40,238 nucleotides of DNA from Candidatus Nitrosopumilus sp. (GTDB taxonomy: Archaea > Thermoproteota > Nitrososphaeria > Nitrososphaerales > Nitrosopumilaceae). Shown in pieces: positions 33,524 to 40,238 of the stretch (its first letter is position 1; each line of letters starts with the position of its first letter). Position numbers and translations under genes: made by a program. Under the pieces are notes generated by a model. That model had not been told where the DNA came from and searched no databases. It saw nothing but the letters and a program-made list of their open reading frames with translations. The DNA lies in NCBI GenBank assembly GCA_003702545.1, contig REGK01000003.1, positions 1 through 40,238 on the forward strand, given 5' to 3'.

Positions 33524-34192
33524 CTATTTTATTATTTTCTCTATCTCTAATGCACATTCTTCCATATCTTTGAATGAATCTACAGAATACCATTTTGTAT
33601 TTTTGAATTTGACTGTATTCAAAACTCCTTTTTTTGCATATTTTGGAAAAACTGTCTTTTCAATATCTCCTTTGTCTGGAAGCTCTTTTAAGACTGTTTT
33701 ATCTAAATGATAAATTCCAGCATTCATCCATGTATCTGAAATTTCTTTTTTCTCTCTAAAATTCAAAATCCTATCCTCATCAGTTTCTAAAATACCATAT
33801 TTTGTTCTTAATTCAATTGCAGCAATCGCGTTTTTCTTTTTTTGTAATTTTTTTAAATCAATGTTTGTGATAGTGTCTCCATTTAAAACAAAAAATGATT
33901 TCTCGTTGATCATTTTTCCTGCTTTCTTTATTGCACCTCCCGTACCCAAGGGTGTTTTTTCTATTGAGAATTTTATTTTAATTCCAATATCTTTCATATT
34001 CAAATGATTTTCAATCATCTCTGTTTTGTAACCTGTACAGATGATAACTTCTTTAATTCCAAATTTTTTGAGATATCTAATTTGCCATTCAATTATTGGT
34101 ACATTCTTTATTGGAACAAGTGGTTTTGGAACATAATCAGTTACAGGTTTTAGTCGTTTTCCACGACCTCCAGCCAGAATGATTGCTTTCAA
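33524..34192 (-). CDS. Nucleotidyltransferase, sugar-phosphate type
   Basis: The 222-residue protein is a NTP-transferase-fold enzyme of the RmlA/ManC kind. The signature is complete: AIILAGGRGKRLKPVTDYVP, with KPLVPIKNVPIIEWQIRYL, then GTGGAIKKA and LNGDTITNID for metal binding. It makes an NDP-sugar from a sugar 1-phosphate, probably for surface glycans or lipids. Which nucleotide and sugar cannot be told. It is shorter than bifunctional forms and has no acyltransferase domain. Confidence 0.9.
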   Translation of the reverse strand: MKAIILAGGRGKRLKPVTDYVPKPLVPIKNVPIIEWQIRYLKKFGIKEVIICTGYKTEMIENHLNMKDIGIKIKFSIEKTPLGTGGAIKKAGKMINEKSFFVLNGDTITNIDLKKLQKKKNAIAAIELRTKYGILETDEDRILNFREKKEISDTWMNAGIYHLDKTVLKELPDKGDIEKTVFPKYAKKGVLNTVKFKNTKWYSVDSFKDMEECALEIEKIIK

Positions 34193-34228
34193 TAGATTTG
34201 TCTAATTTTTAGAGTATATCAAAATTTT

Positions 34229-34495
34229 CTATTTTGTTTCTTGGGTTTTTTTGCCCATGATGTCTTTGTTTTTTGATTCGGACTCATCTACAACTTGCTC
34301 CATTTTTTCAGCAAATTCCTTGTAAATTTTCTCTAATTCTCCCAGAGGTAATTCAATACCTAGTAATTTCATAGTTTTATTCCAGGACTCTATGTATTTT
34401 TCATCATCTAGCCCCTTTCCCAGAGTTTCGGCAATGGAGTGAACACCTTCAGTTTTTCCTAGGGCATAAATTGCTATTTCTCGGTCAGTTAGCAT
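34229..34495 (-). CDS. Helical protein of unknown function
   Basis: From the ATG at 34495 the 88-residue protein begins MLTDREIAIYALGKTEG and is helical, with an amphipathic region LGELEKIYKEFAEKMEQ and a charged tail. The ATG lies in the end of the zinc-protein gene upstream, overlapping it by 11 bases, so coupling is likely. A GTG at 34504 is the alternative. Unknown function. Confidence 0.5.
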   Translation of the reverse strand: MLTDREIAIYALGKTEGVHSIAETLGKGLDDEKYIESWNKTMKLLGIELPLGELEKIYKEFAEKMEQVVDESESKNKDIMGKKTQETK

Positions 34496-34622
34496 TATTC
34501 TCACTTTCTGTCATGTAGTAGTGTAATTCAGTATAGCATTCAACACAATATTCTTCAAAATTGGTATGGTCACAGTCATAGACTTTTTTTACGTCATTAC
34601 TGCATTTTGCACAAATTGGCAT
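34485..34622 (-). CDS. 45-residue Cys/His-rich protein, probable zinc binder
   Basis: The ATG at 34622 encodes MPICAKCSNDVKKVYDCDH and then TNFEEYCVECYTELHYYM, with an acidic tail. Two CxxC pairs (C4/C7 and C27/C30), a further Cys/His pair (CDH) between them and a His after them are enough for one or two zinc sites. It overlaps the next gene by 11 bases, and lies seven bases after a membrane protein gene on the same strand. No family name can be given. Confidence 0.6.
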   Translation of the reverse strand: MPICAKCSNDVKKVYDCDHTNFEEYCVECYTELHYYMTESENNAN

Positions 34623-34629
34623 TTTGTTA

Positions 34630-35022
34630 TCATCTAGATTTTGCTATCTTGATTCCACCCAATGCTAGTTGAATCATTGCAGGAATCAACATCATGGCCA
34701 TTGATGCCATAGGATCTCTATCTGATGTTTCAGATGAAGGTGTAGGATTAACCATTACTACAATTCCTCCAATAATGATCAAAATACCTGTGATGATGAT
34801 CATAATTCCTAATCCTTTGGATGGTTCTTTTAGAGAAATGAAGAATGCTATAATTGGCAAAATTAATGCAGGAGCTCCCAATCCCATACCTCTTTGCATG
34901 TGATCAAGTGGCAAAAACCCATAATCGCTGTCTGAAGACATTGCAACTGCAACATCTGCAGCATAAACTAAAAGCAAACCTATTGCAATTGCTGTAATAA
35001 TTAATGCTGCAGTTAGTGCCAT
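34630..35022 (-). CDS. Four-helix membrane protein of unknown function
   Basis: The 130-residue protein has about four predicted membrane helices: LTAALIITAIAIGLLLVYA, LGAPALILPIIAFFISL, GLGIMIIITGILIIIGGIVV and MASMAMMLIPAMIQLALGG. The loop between helices 1 and 2 is acidic (SSDSDYGF). No transporter or enzyme motif is seen. The next gene, a zinc-protein, follows after seven bases on the same strand. Confidence 0.6.
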   Translation of the reverse strand: MALTAALIITAIAIGLLLVYAADVAVAMSSDSDYGFLPLDHMQRGMGLGAPALILPIIAFFISLKEPSKGLGIMIIITGILIIIGGIVVMVNPTPSSETSDRDPMASMAMMLIPAMIQLALGGIKIAKSR

Positions 35023-35055
35023 GGTGGTTTTTTTTCGTCACAATTAATATACTTA

Positions 35056-36198
35056 TCAGATAGATTCAACTGCTGCCCTAGGTTTTATGGATTCTAATTT
35101 CTTCAATAGATCCTCGACAGATTCATCATTTGTAGATATGATATTAAAATGACCTAATTTTCTCATAGGTTTGGAAATTTTCTTGCCATACATTTTGAGA
35201 AATAGATTATCTTCTGGAATTTCCAAGGGTTTGTATTCACCCTCAAAGGTTTTTGTTCCAAGAATATTGTACATTATAGTAGGACGTAAAAGTTTGGTAC
35301 TTCCAAGTTCTAATCCCAAAATTGCGCGCAAGTGTTGTTCAAACTGGGATGTCTCACTGGATTCTAAGGTGTGGTGTCCTGAATTATGAACTCTGGGGGC
35401 AATTTCATTAATTACAATCTGATCATCTTGAGTCACAAACATTTCAATTCCAAATACTCCTGCACCTTTTAGTACATCCATGGTTTGACTGGCAATCTTT
35501 TCAGCATTCTTTGTTATTTCTTCAGAAACTCTTGCAGGGGCGATAGTTTCACGCAAAATATTCTCTTCATGAATATTTTCTACAAGAGGAAATGTTTTGA
35601 TTTCACCTTTAGTGTTTCTAGCTGCAATTACGGATACTTCCATTTTGAAGGGTACAAATTTTTCTAACATCAATTTTTGACCTTTGAAATAATCATATGC
35701 TGTTTGGACCATATCTTCAGAATCAACCTTAAAGTTTCCTCGTCCATCATATGCATCACGTCTTGCTTTGAGTAATGCAGGATATCCAAATTTTTTCAAA
35801 CCTTCTTTGACATCATTAATGTTTGAAATCTCTATAAATTCTGGAACAGGAATACCGTGTTCTTTAAGAAATGTTTTTTGTAAAAACTTGTCTTGAATTG
35901 TATGTAGTGTTTCAGGGGAGGGGTTAATCTCAGCATTTTTTTCAACTGATTTCAATACTTCGCTATCTCCAGATTCAATTTCATATGTTATAATGTCTGA
36001 TTTCTCTGAGAGTTCAATTATGGCATCTTTATCTTTAAAATCTGCAACAATTTGTTCTGCGCCTACTTGTGCGGCAGGACAATTTTCTGTAGGATCCAAT
36101 ACAATAATCTTTGATACATTTTCAGGCATTTTTTTGGCAGCTTCTGCAATCATCATTCCAAGCTGTCCTCCCCCTATGATCCCCAGAATTTTGGCCAT
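35056..36198 (-). CDS. purK: N5-carboxyaminoimidazole ribonucleotide synthase
   Basis: PurK carboxylates AIR with ATP and bicarbonate in purine synthesis. The 380-residue protein is an ATP-grasp enzyme: start GIIGGGQLGMMIAEAAKKMP, ATP site FGYPALLKARRDAYDGRGNF, and metal-binding EMFVTQDDQIVINEIAPRVH. It is divergent from purE, which uses its product, with about 100 bases between the two starts. Together they form the two-step PurK/PurE route of bacteria and archaea. Confidence 0.95.
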   Translation of the reverse strand: MAKILGIIGGGQLGMMIAEAAKKMPENVSKIIVLDPTENCPAAQVGAEQIVADFKDKDAIIELSEKSDIITYEIESGDSEVLKSVEKNAEINPSPETLHTIQDKFLQKTFLKEHGIPVPEFIEISNINDVKEGLKKFGYPALLKARRDAYDGRGNFKVDSEDMVQTAYDYFKGQKLMLEKFVPFKMEVSVIAARNTKGEIKTFPLVENIHEENILRETIAPARVSEEITKNAEKIASQTMDVLKGAGVFGIEMFVTQDDQIVINEIAPRVHNSGHHTLESSETSQFEQHLRAILGLELGSTKLLRPTIMYNILGTKTFEGEYKPLEIPEDNLFLKMYGKKISKPMRKLGHFNIISTNDESVEDLLKKLESIKPRAAVESI

Positions 36199-36300
36199 AT
36201 TACCCCCAATATCTTTGGAATAAAAATAGCTAATGCTGAAAATTCGTCAAAAATCTAAATCGTTATCATTAATTACTAACTAGTTTTTTCTAATATTGTC

Positions 36301-36876
36301 GTGACCTATTCCAAAAAACCTCTTGTTGGAATCATAATGGGATCTAGTTCAGATTCTAGAATTATGAAAGGCGCAGCTGAAATTCTTGACGGATTTAAAG
36401 TAAAACATGAAGATCAAATAATTTCTGCACACAGAACTCCAGCTAGATTAGCAGAGTATGCTCAACATGCAGAAAAAATGGGTTTTGACATAATTATTGC
36501 TGGTGCGGGTGGTGCAGCACATCTTCCTGGAATGATTGCATCACATACAGTAATTCCAGTAATTGGCGTACCTATTCTAGTTTACAATGATAAACATCAC
36601 AAAAAAACAGATACTGAGAAATTTTCAGCATTTGGAGGATTGGATTCATTGTTATCAATTACTGAAATGCCATCAGGATCTCCTGTGGTGGCAGTCGGGG
36701 TTAACAAAGCAGGAAATGCGGGAATTTATGCGATGAAAATTTTAGCAAACAAATTCCCAGAACTCAAAAAGAAACTAAAACAACACAAATCTGAGCAACA
36801 CAAATCTGTTGTTAAGGAATCAGAAATGATGAAAAAACAAGGGTTGTCTTCTTTTGCCAAAAAGAAATTCAAATAA
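36301..36876 (+). CDS. purE: N5-carboxyaminoimidazole ribonucleotide mutase
   Basis: PurE moves the carboxyl group from N5 to C4 of the imidazole. The 191-residue protein has the family core: GIIMGSSSDSRIMKGAAEIL, SAHRTPARLAEYA (with the active-site His45), and IIAGAGGAAHLPGMIASHT. The last 30 residues are a Lys-rich extension beyond the usual length of about 160. The start is GTG at 36301, with an AT-rich stretch about 25 bases upstream, and the gene converges with the threonine ammonia-lyase gene one base later. Confidence 0.95.
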   Translation: MTYSKKPLVGIIMGSSSDSRIMKGAAEILDGFKVKHEDQIISAHRTPARLAEYAQHAEKMGFDIIIAGAGGAAHLPGMIASHTVIPVIGVPILVYNDKHHKKTDTEKFSAFGGLDSLLSITEMPSGSPVVAVGVNKAGNAGIYAMKILANKFPELKKKLKQHKSEQHKSVVKESEMMKKQGLSSFAKKKFK

Positions 36877-38085
36877 TCAGGTCAATAATGTGAATTGAAC
36901 ATCTTTCTTTTGTAGTGCATCAATTAATGCATCTGCTTGTTCTTTTCCCTGAGTTTCTAAATTTAGAGTGACTGCAGCAGAGCCTGCATTAACATTTGAA
37001 CTCAATCTATCATGCACAACTTCTACAATGTTTGCGTTGGCAAGAGTGATTTCATCAACAATATCTTTGAAAGCACCAGGTCTATCAGGCAACAATATGG
37101 ATAATTTGAGTAATCTACCCATGGCAGCCAAGCCTTTGTCAACTATTTGACCTAGTAAATACATGTCAACATTTCCGCCTGCTAACACAGCAACAACTTT
37201 TTTTCCAGGAGAAGGCTTTTTTGAAATCAAATAAGCTAAACTAACAGCACCTGCAGGTTCTACAACAAACTTCATTCTTTCCATTAGCAAAAACATTGCT
37301 TTTGTGATTTCAGTGTCATCAACTAGAACGATTTCGTCAATTAATTCATTAATTACACTAAATGTTAATTGTCCTGGAACTTTTACAGATATACCATCTG
37401 CAATTGTTCTTGCACCTCCACTTGCAGTGATGGCCCCTTCCTTTACTGATTCATACATCGATGGAAAAGATCTTGATTGTACACCAATAACTCGAATGTT
37501 TGGGTTTTTTTCTTTTATTGCAATTAATGTACCTGCTGCCAATCCTCCACCACCTATTGGAAGATATACTTCTTCAACATCAGGCAAATCATCTAGTATC
37601 TCTAAACCAATAACTCCCTGTGCTGCAATAATTTGAGGATCGTCAAATGCATGTATCATAGTTGCGCCAGTTTCTTTTGAAATTTCTTTGGCTTTTGCAG
37701 ATGATTCATCGTAATTTACGCCTTCTAAGACAACATTTGCACCATATCCTTTTGTTGCAGCAACTTTTGCAGGAGATGCATTTTTTGGCATAACTATAGT
37801 ACAAGGAATTTCTTCAAGTGCAGATGCCAATGCAACACCTTGTGCATGATTTCCTGCAGATGCTGCCACTACACCATTTTTCTTCTCATCCTCAGATAAT
37901 GATTTAATTTTGTAATAAGCTCCCCGAATTTTAAATGAACCAGTCTTTTGTCTAAATTCTGCTTTAAGATGAACTTCTGATTTTGTAATCTCACTAAAAG
38001 TTGGTGAGTGAATTAACGGAGTTTTCTTAATTTCATCTCCTCTCATTGCATTTGCTTTTACAATCTCTTCATATGGTGGATTCAT
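36877..38085 (-). CDS. ilvA: Threonine ammonia-lyase (threonine dehydratase)
   Basis: The 402-residue protein converts threonine to 2-oxobutanoate with PLP, the entry to isoleucine. The PLP lysine is K52 in RQKTGSFKIRGA; the phosphate loop is VYLPIGGGGLAAGTLIAIKE; the catalytic AASAGNHAQGVALA is near residue 78. The C-terminal 80 residues form an ACT domain (LSILLPDRPGAFKDIVDEIT), which probably binds isoleucine or valine for feedback control. It is the single-ACT form. Confidence 0.93.
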   Translation of the reverse strand: MNPPYEEIVKANAMRGDEIKKTPLIHSPTFSEITKSEVHLKAEFRQKTGSFKIRGAYYKIKSLSEDEKKNGVVAASAGNHAQGVALASALEEIPCTIVMPKNASPAKVAATKGYGANVVLEGVNYDESSAKAKEISKETGATMIHAFDDPQIIAAQGVIGLEILDDLPDVEEVYLPIGGGGLAAGTLIAIKEKNPNIRVIGVQSRSFPSMYESVKEGAITASGGARTIADGISVKVPGQLTFSVINELIDEIVLVDDTEITKAMFLLMERMKFVVEPAGAVSLAYLISKKPSPGKKVVAVLAGGNVDMYLLGQIVDKGLAAMGRLLKLSILLPDRPGAFKDIVDEITLANANIVEVVHDRLSSNVNAGSAAVTLNLETQGKEQADALIDALQKKDVQFTLLT

Positions 38086-38155
38086 TGGAAATGTTGCTAA
38101 GAAAACGGCGTATTTGACTTCTTCTATACAAAAATTATTTTTCTAGTCAAATTTT

Positions 38156-38163
38156 GTGCGTAA
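38156..38163 (+). promoter_or_regulatory. GTGCGTAA variant of the intergenic motif
   Basis: GTGCGTAA followed by ATTT, in the upstream region of ilvA. One base differs from the GTGCCTAA motif. Possibly a chance match. Confidence 0.2.
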
Positions 38164-38265
38164 ATTTCTAAGAACGTCTAAATATCAAATAAATGACCAT
38201 TAAAGCATATCAGGGAATCAGAACTTCCCCATTGAGAATTATCTCATTTTCTGGTTCCTTGATCT

Positions 38266-39114
38266 TTAGTTAACTATTCTTGTAAATTCATCTAGTCTTT
38301 TTACAATACCATCTTTTGCAGATTCAGACATTTTTCTAGGATCAAATAGTCCTTCTCTTGTATTGTTTTTTACAAATTCCAAATCAAATGTACACAAACA
38401 TCCCTCTTCTCCCGTAACAAGTTTTGAATCATCAATTAGTGTTGGAGTTGTTTGATATGTTTCAACTAGCAAAGAATCCAATTCATTAAACAGTTGTGTC
38501 TTTTTTTCAGATAGTTTTTGGAAATCTACCCCTGACTGTTCTTCAATCTCTGAAAAAACTTTTTCTCTAAATTCATCATTTTCATAAAACACTTCAAAGA
38601 GTTTCTGATGATCAAAATCCTTGTAGCCCATCTCTTTTAATTTGTCTAAAACATACTGATCACTGTTGTTTGATAGTTCTTCTTCTTTGTTTTTAGTCAT
38701 ATCAATAATTTCAGATAGTTCCTTTTGACAATCAATTACTCTTTGGTCTGGTTTGTAATACAACAATACATGAAATTGTATGGAGACATGTCCGGAAATC
38801 AAATAATTTCCTTCCATGATTTCAAATTTCAAGAAAATTCTTCTGAGGTCCTCATTGTTAGATATTGTCACATCTTGAATAGACCAATCTTTTAGATTCT
38901 TACCAATATTTTGAAAATAATCCATCACGAGTTTTGGATCAAATGTTTTTTGTTCAGAAACTGTTGCATCTCCCAACATGACTTTGACATCTGCCATCTT
39001 TGTCATATCTGCAATTTTAGTTAGGAATGATTTTTGGATAAGATCGTTTTTTCCGTTCAAAAGTTGAATAAACTCATTGGGAGATCTTGTACCTAAACGC
39101 ACAAGACTTTCCAA
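38266..39114 (-). CDS. Protein of unknown function
   Basis: The 282-residue protein begins MESLVRLGTRSPNEFIQLLN; the start is TTG at 39114 and could be a little later. It has a mixed alpha/beta middle (DVTISNNEDLRRIFLKFEIM; HVSIQFHVLLYYKPDQRVID), a coiled-coil-like helix region (VFSEIEEQSGVDFQKLSEKK) and two Cys near residue 240 (EEGCLCTFD). There is no membrane segment. I see no family. It is divergent from a zinc ribbon gene and a cyclase gene. Confidence 0.65.
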   Translation of the reverse strand: MESLVRLGTRSPNEFIQLLNGKNDLIQKSFLTKIADMTKMADVKVMLGDATVSEQKTFDPKLVMDYFQNIGKNLKDWSIQDVTISNNEDLRRIFLKFEIMEGNYLISGHVSIQFHVLLYYKPDQRVIDCQKELSEIIDMTKNKEEELSNNSDQYVLDKLKEMGYKDFDHQKLFEVFYENDEFREKVFSEIEEQSGVDFQKLSEKKTQLFNELDSLLVETYQTTPTLIDDSKLVTGEEGCLCTFDLEFVKNNTREGLFDPRKMSESAKDGIVKRLDEFTRIVN

Positions 39115-39176
39115 ATTATTGCTCGCCTTAAACCTTCTTCATCAATATCTAAATATCTAATTGAGGTATTCTAGGC

Positions 39177-39299
39177 ATGGATGATTCCATCTTTACCTGC
39201 AATGATTGTCATGGGGAAATTGAAGAATATTACCATGGGGGTTATGGCGGAAAGAGAGGAAAATGTGTTCAATGCGGACATGAATTTCCTTTAGAATAG
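39177..39299 (+). CDS. 40-residue zinc ribbon protein
   Basis: The ATG at 39177 encodes MDDSIFTCNDCHGEIEEYYH followed by GGYGGKRGKCVQCGHEFPLE. Two CxxC pairs, separated by about 20 residues with a Gly-rich loop, form a classical zinc ribbon. A TATA-like TAAATAT (39150-39156) is centred 24 bases upstream, so a leaderless transcript is likely. Its TAG is followed by a GGAG sequence and the cyclase ATG 11 bases further, suggesting one transcript for both. Confidence 0.65.
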   Translation: MDDSIFTCNDCHGEIEEYYHGGYGGKRGKCVQCGHEFPLE

Positions 39300-39310
39300 A
39301 GGAGAAAAAT

Positions 39311-40114
39311 ATGGCAGAAAACAATACAGAAAACAGCGTAGAAAAGGAATCAGCATCTAATCAAGACAGAGTTGTCGATATGCTTCTTAGTTCAACCTCT
39401 GAGAAAACACTAGATTCAGAATCCATGATTCTAGAAACTCAAAAACGAGTTTGGGGAGCTTTGAAGAAGGGTTATCAGTATTCTGGAGTATCTAATGATT
39501 CTGATAAATTTTTGAGAAAAAATGTATTTTCAAAATTAGATTTAGTAGTGCTGTATGTTGATTTGGTTGGCTCAACTACAATGGCATTGGAGATGCCTGA
39601 AGAAAAAATTGCAATTATTATTAGTTCATTTGCACAAGAGATGGCAGCAGTTATCAGACAATATGAAGGATATGTCTTAAAATTTGTAGGTGATGCAGTT
39701 ATTGGATACTTTGATGCACAAAATAACGGATTACTTGCATCAGATAATGCTACAAACTGTGCAAAGTCTATGATTTCTATTATACAAAAAGGAATCAATC
39801 CAATCTTAAATCAGTATGACTATCCAGATTTGATGGTAAAGATTGGGGTTGATTTTGGAAAGAATATTGTTGTCAGGTATGGTGCAGATGAACAGCAATC
39901 TCATGTGGATATCATGGGCCCTGCTATGAACATCGCAGCTAAAATTCAAAATATGGCAAATCCAAACCAAATTTTGATTGGACAAGATGTCTATCAAAGA
40001 CTTCATCCTAATTTTCAAAGAGATTTTGTTGAAGTTGTCTGGAGACAAGATGAATGGAGATATCGCTCCAGAGTTACTGGTGAAATTTACAAAGTTTACG
40101 AGTTTAAAGGATAG
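39311..40114 (+). CDS. Class III nucleotidyl cyclase
   Basis: The 267-residue protein has an 80-residue N-terminal region without known domain and a class III cyclase domain. The metal aspartates are D84 (LYVDLVGSTT) and D128 (LKFVGDAVIGYF), with K124 and D200 as candidate adenine contacts, pointing to ATP. The transition-state segment reads GPAMNIAAKIQ: the Asn (N207) is present but the usual Arg is Lys (K211). There is no membrane segment. A GGAG ribosome-binding site lies six bases upstream of the ATG. It follows a zinc ribbon gene. Confidence 0.9.
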   Translation: MAENNTENSVEKESASNQDRVVDMLLSSTSEKTLDSESMILETQKRVWGALKKGYQYSGVSNDSDKFLRKNVFSKLDLVVLYVDLVGSTTMALEMPEEKIAIIISSFAQEMAAVIRQYEGYVLKFVGDAVIGYFDAQNNGLLASDNATNCAKSMISIIQKGINPILNQYDYPDLMVKIGVDFGKNIVVRYGADEQQSHVDIMGPAMNIAAKIQNMANPNQILIGQDVYQRLHPNFQRDFVEVVWRQDEWRYRSRVTGEIYKVYEFKG

Positions 40115-40127
40115 ACTAGATTTTTGA

Positions 40128-40238
40128 TTAAACGGTAAATTTGTCAGGGCATTCTACATGTTCGTAATGATGTTCAGTGAATTTATCTTGAACAACATAG
40201 ATTACAATCTTGTGTAGATCCTGCTCTTTGATGTCTTT
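40128..40238 (-). CDS. Partial gene, C-terminal end only
   Basis: An open frame enters from beyond the window end on the minus strand and stops at 40128. The 36 visible residues (KDIKEQDLHKIVIYVVQDKF and TEHHYEHVECPDKFTV) have the composition of a folded protein and end in a TAA close to the convergent cyclase gene. Nothing can be said about its family. Confidence 0.6.
   Translation of the reverse strand, partial: KDIKEQDLHKIVIYVVQDKFTEHHYEHVECPDKFTV

Noticed and set aside
38195-38275. 26-residue plus-strand frame (starts MTIKAYQGIRTSP)
   Set aside because: No promoter with correct spacing and no recognisable feature; it overlaps the end of the gene on the other strand.

Overview
The window looks like a piece of an ammonia-oxidising archaeon of the Nitrosopumilus type (Thaumarchaeota/Nitrososphaerota). 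This rests on gene content and low-GC composition read by eye, not on any search. Supporting signs are an archaeal S10/spc ribosomal operon containing the RNase P subunit Rpp29, a proteasome alpha subunit, an archaeal-type GAPDH, an ESCRT-III/CdvB protein, Hjc resolvase, a full biotin pathway, and many TATA-like boxes about 24-27 bp upstream of the start codon, which is the layout of leaderless transcripts.

Layout. 1-6012 (minus): ribosomal genes read from rpl3 down to rps4e, which is cut by the window start, with Rpp29 between L29 and S17. rpl2 and the SUI1/eIF1 gene, present at this locus in many other archaea, are absent here. 6104-7798 (minus): a 36-residue membrane peptide, a SPOUT RNA methyltransferase and psmA. 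7851-9485: DUF371, a 39-residue membrane peptide, a basic conserved-looking protein and a CdvB paralogue. 9577-11413 (minus): a DipZ-like system split into a CcdA electron carrier and a thioredoxin. 11615-17110: biotin genes bioA-bioB-bioF (minus) and bioD (plus), separated by two universal stress proteins and a Cys-rich small protein. 17111-20807: membrane and small proteins, including an SPFH/prohibitin protein divergent from a membrane-anchored winged-helix-like protein. 20872-27071: HMG-CoA synthase, a DsbA-like oxidoreductase, GAPDH, a CorC/HlyC CBS protein and threonine synthase. 27174-30893: an accessory stretch of small Cys-rich proteins, a Pro/Glu repeat protein, Hjc and a methyltransferase. 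30886-33267 (minus): LLM oxidoreductase, thiolase and DUF35 in one tight run. 33368-36198: small proteins, a sugar nucleotidyltransferase, a membrane protein and purK. purE lies divergent at 36301, followed by threonine ammonia-lyase. 38210-40238: an unknown protein, a zinc ribbon, a class III nucleotidyl cyclase and a partial gene at the window end.

Several genes are too short for a usual ORF cutoff but look real: three single-helix membrane peptides of 34-39 residues and five Cys-rich, probably zinc-binding proteins of 32-45 residues. With these included, no stretch over 300 bases is without a gene. No tRNA, rRNA, CRISPR array, insertion sequence or integrase was seen.

The most interesting regulatory signals are a matched pair of GGTTAACC palindromes placed identically upstream of the rpl3 and bioB TATA boxes, a GTGCCTAA element found five times and only between genes, and nested direct repeats before the CdvB gene. 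All three are sequence observations without a known function.
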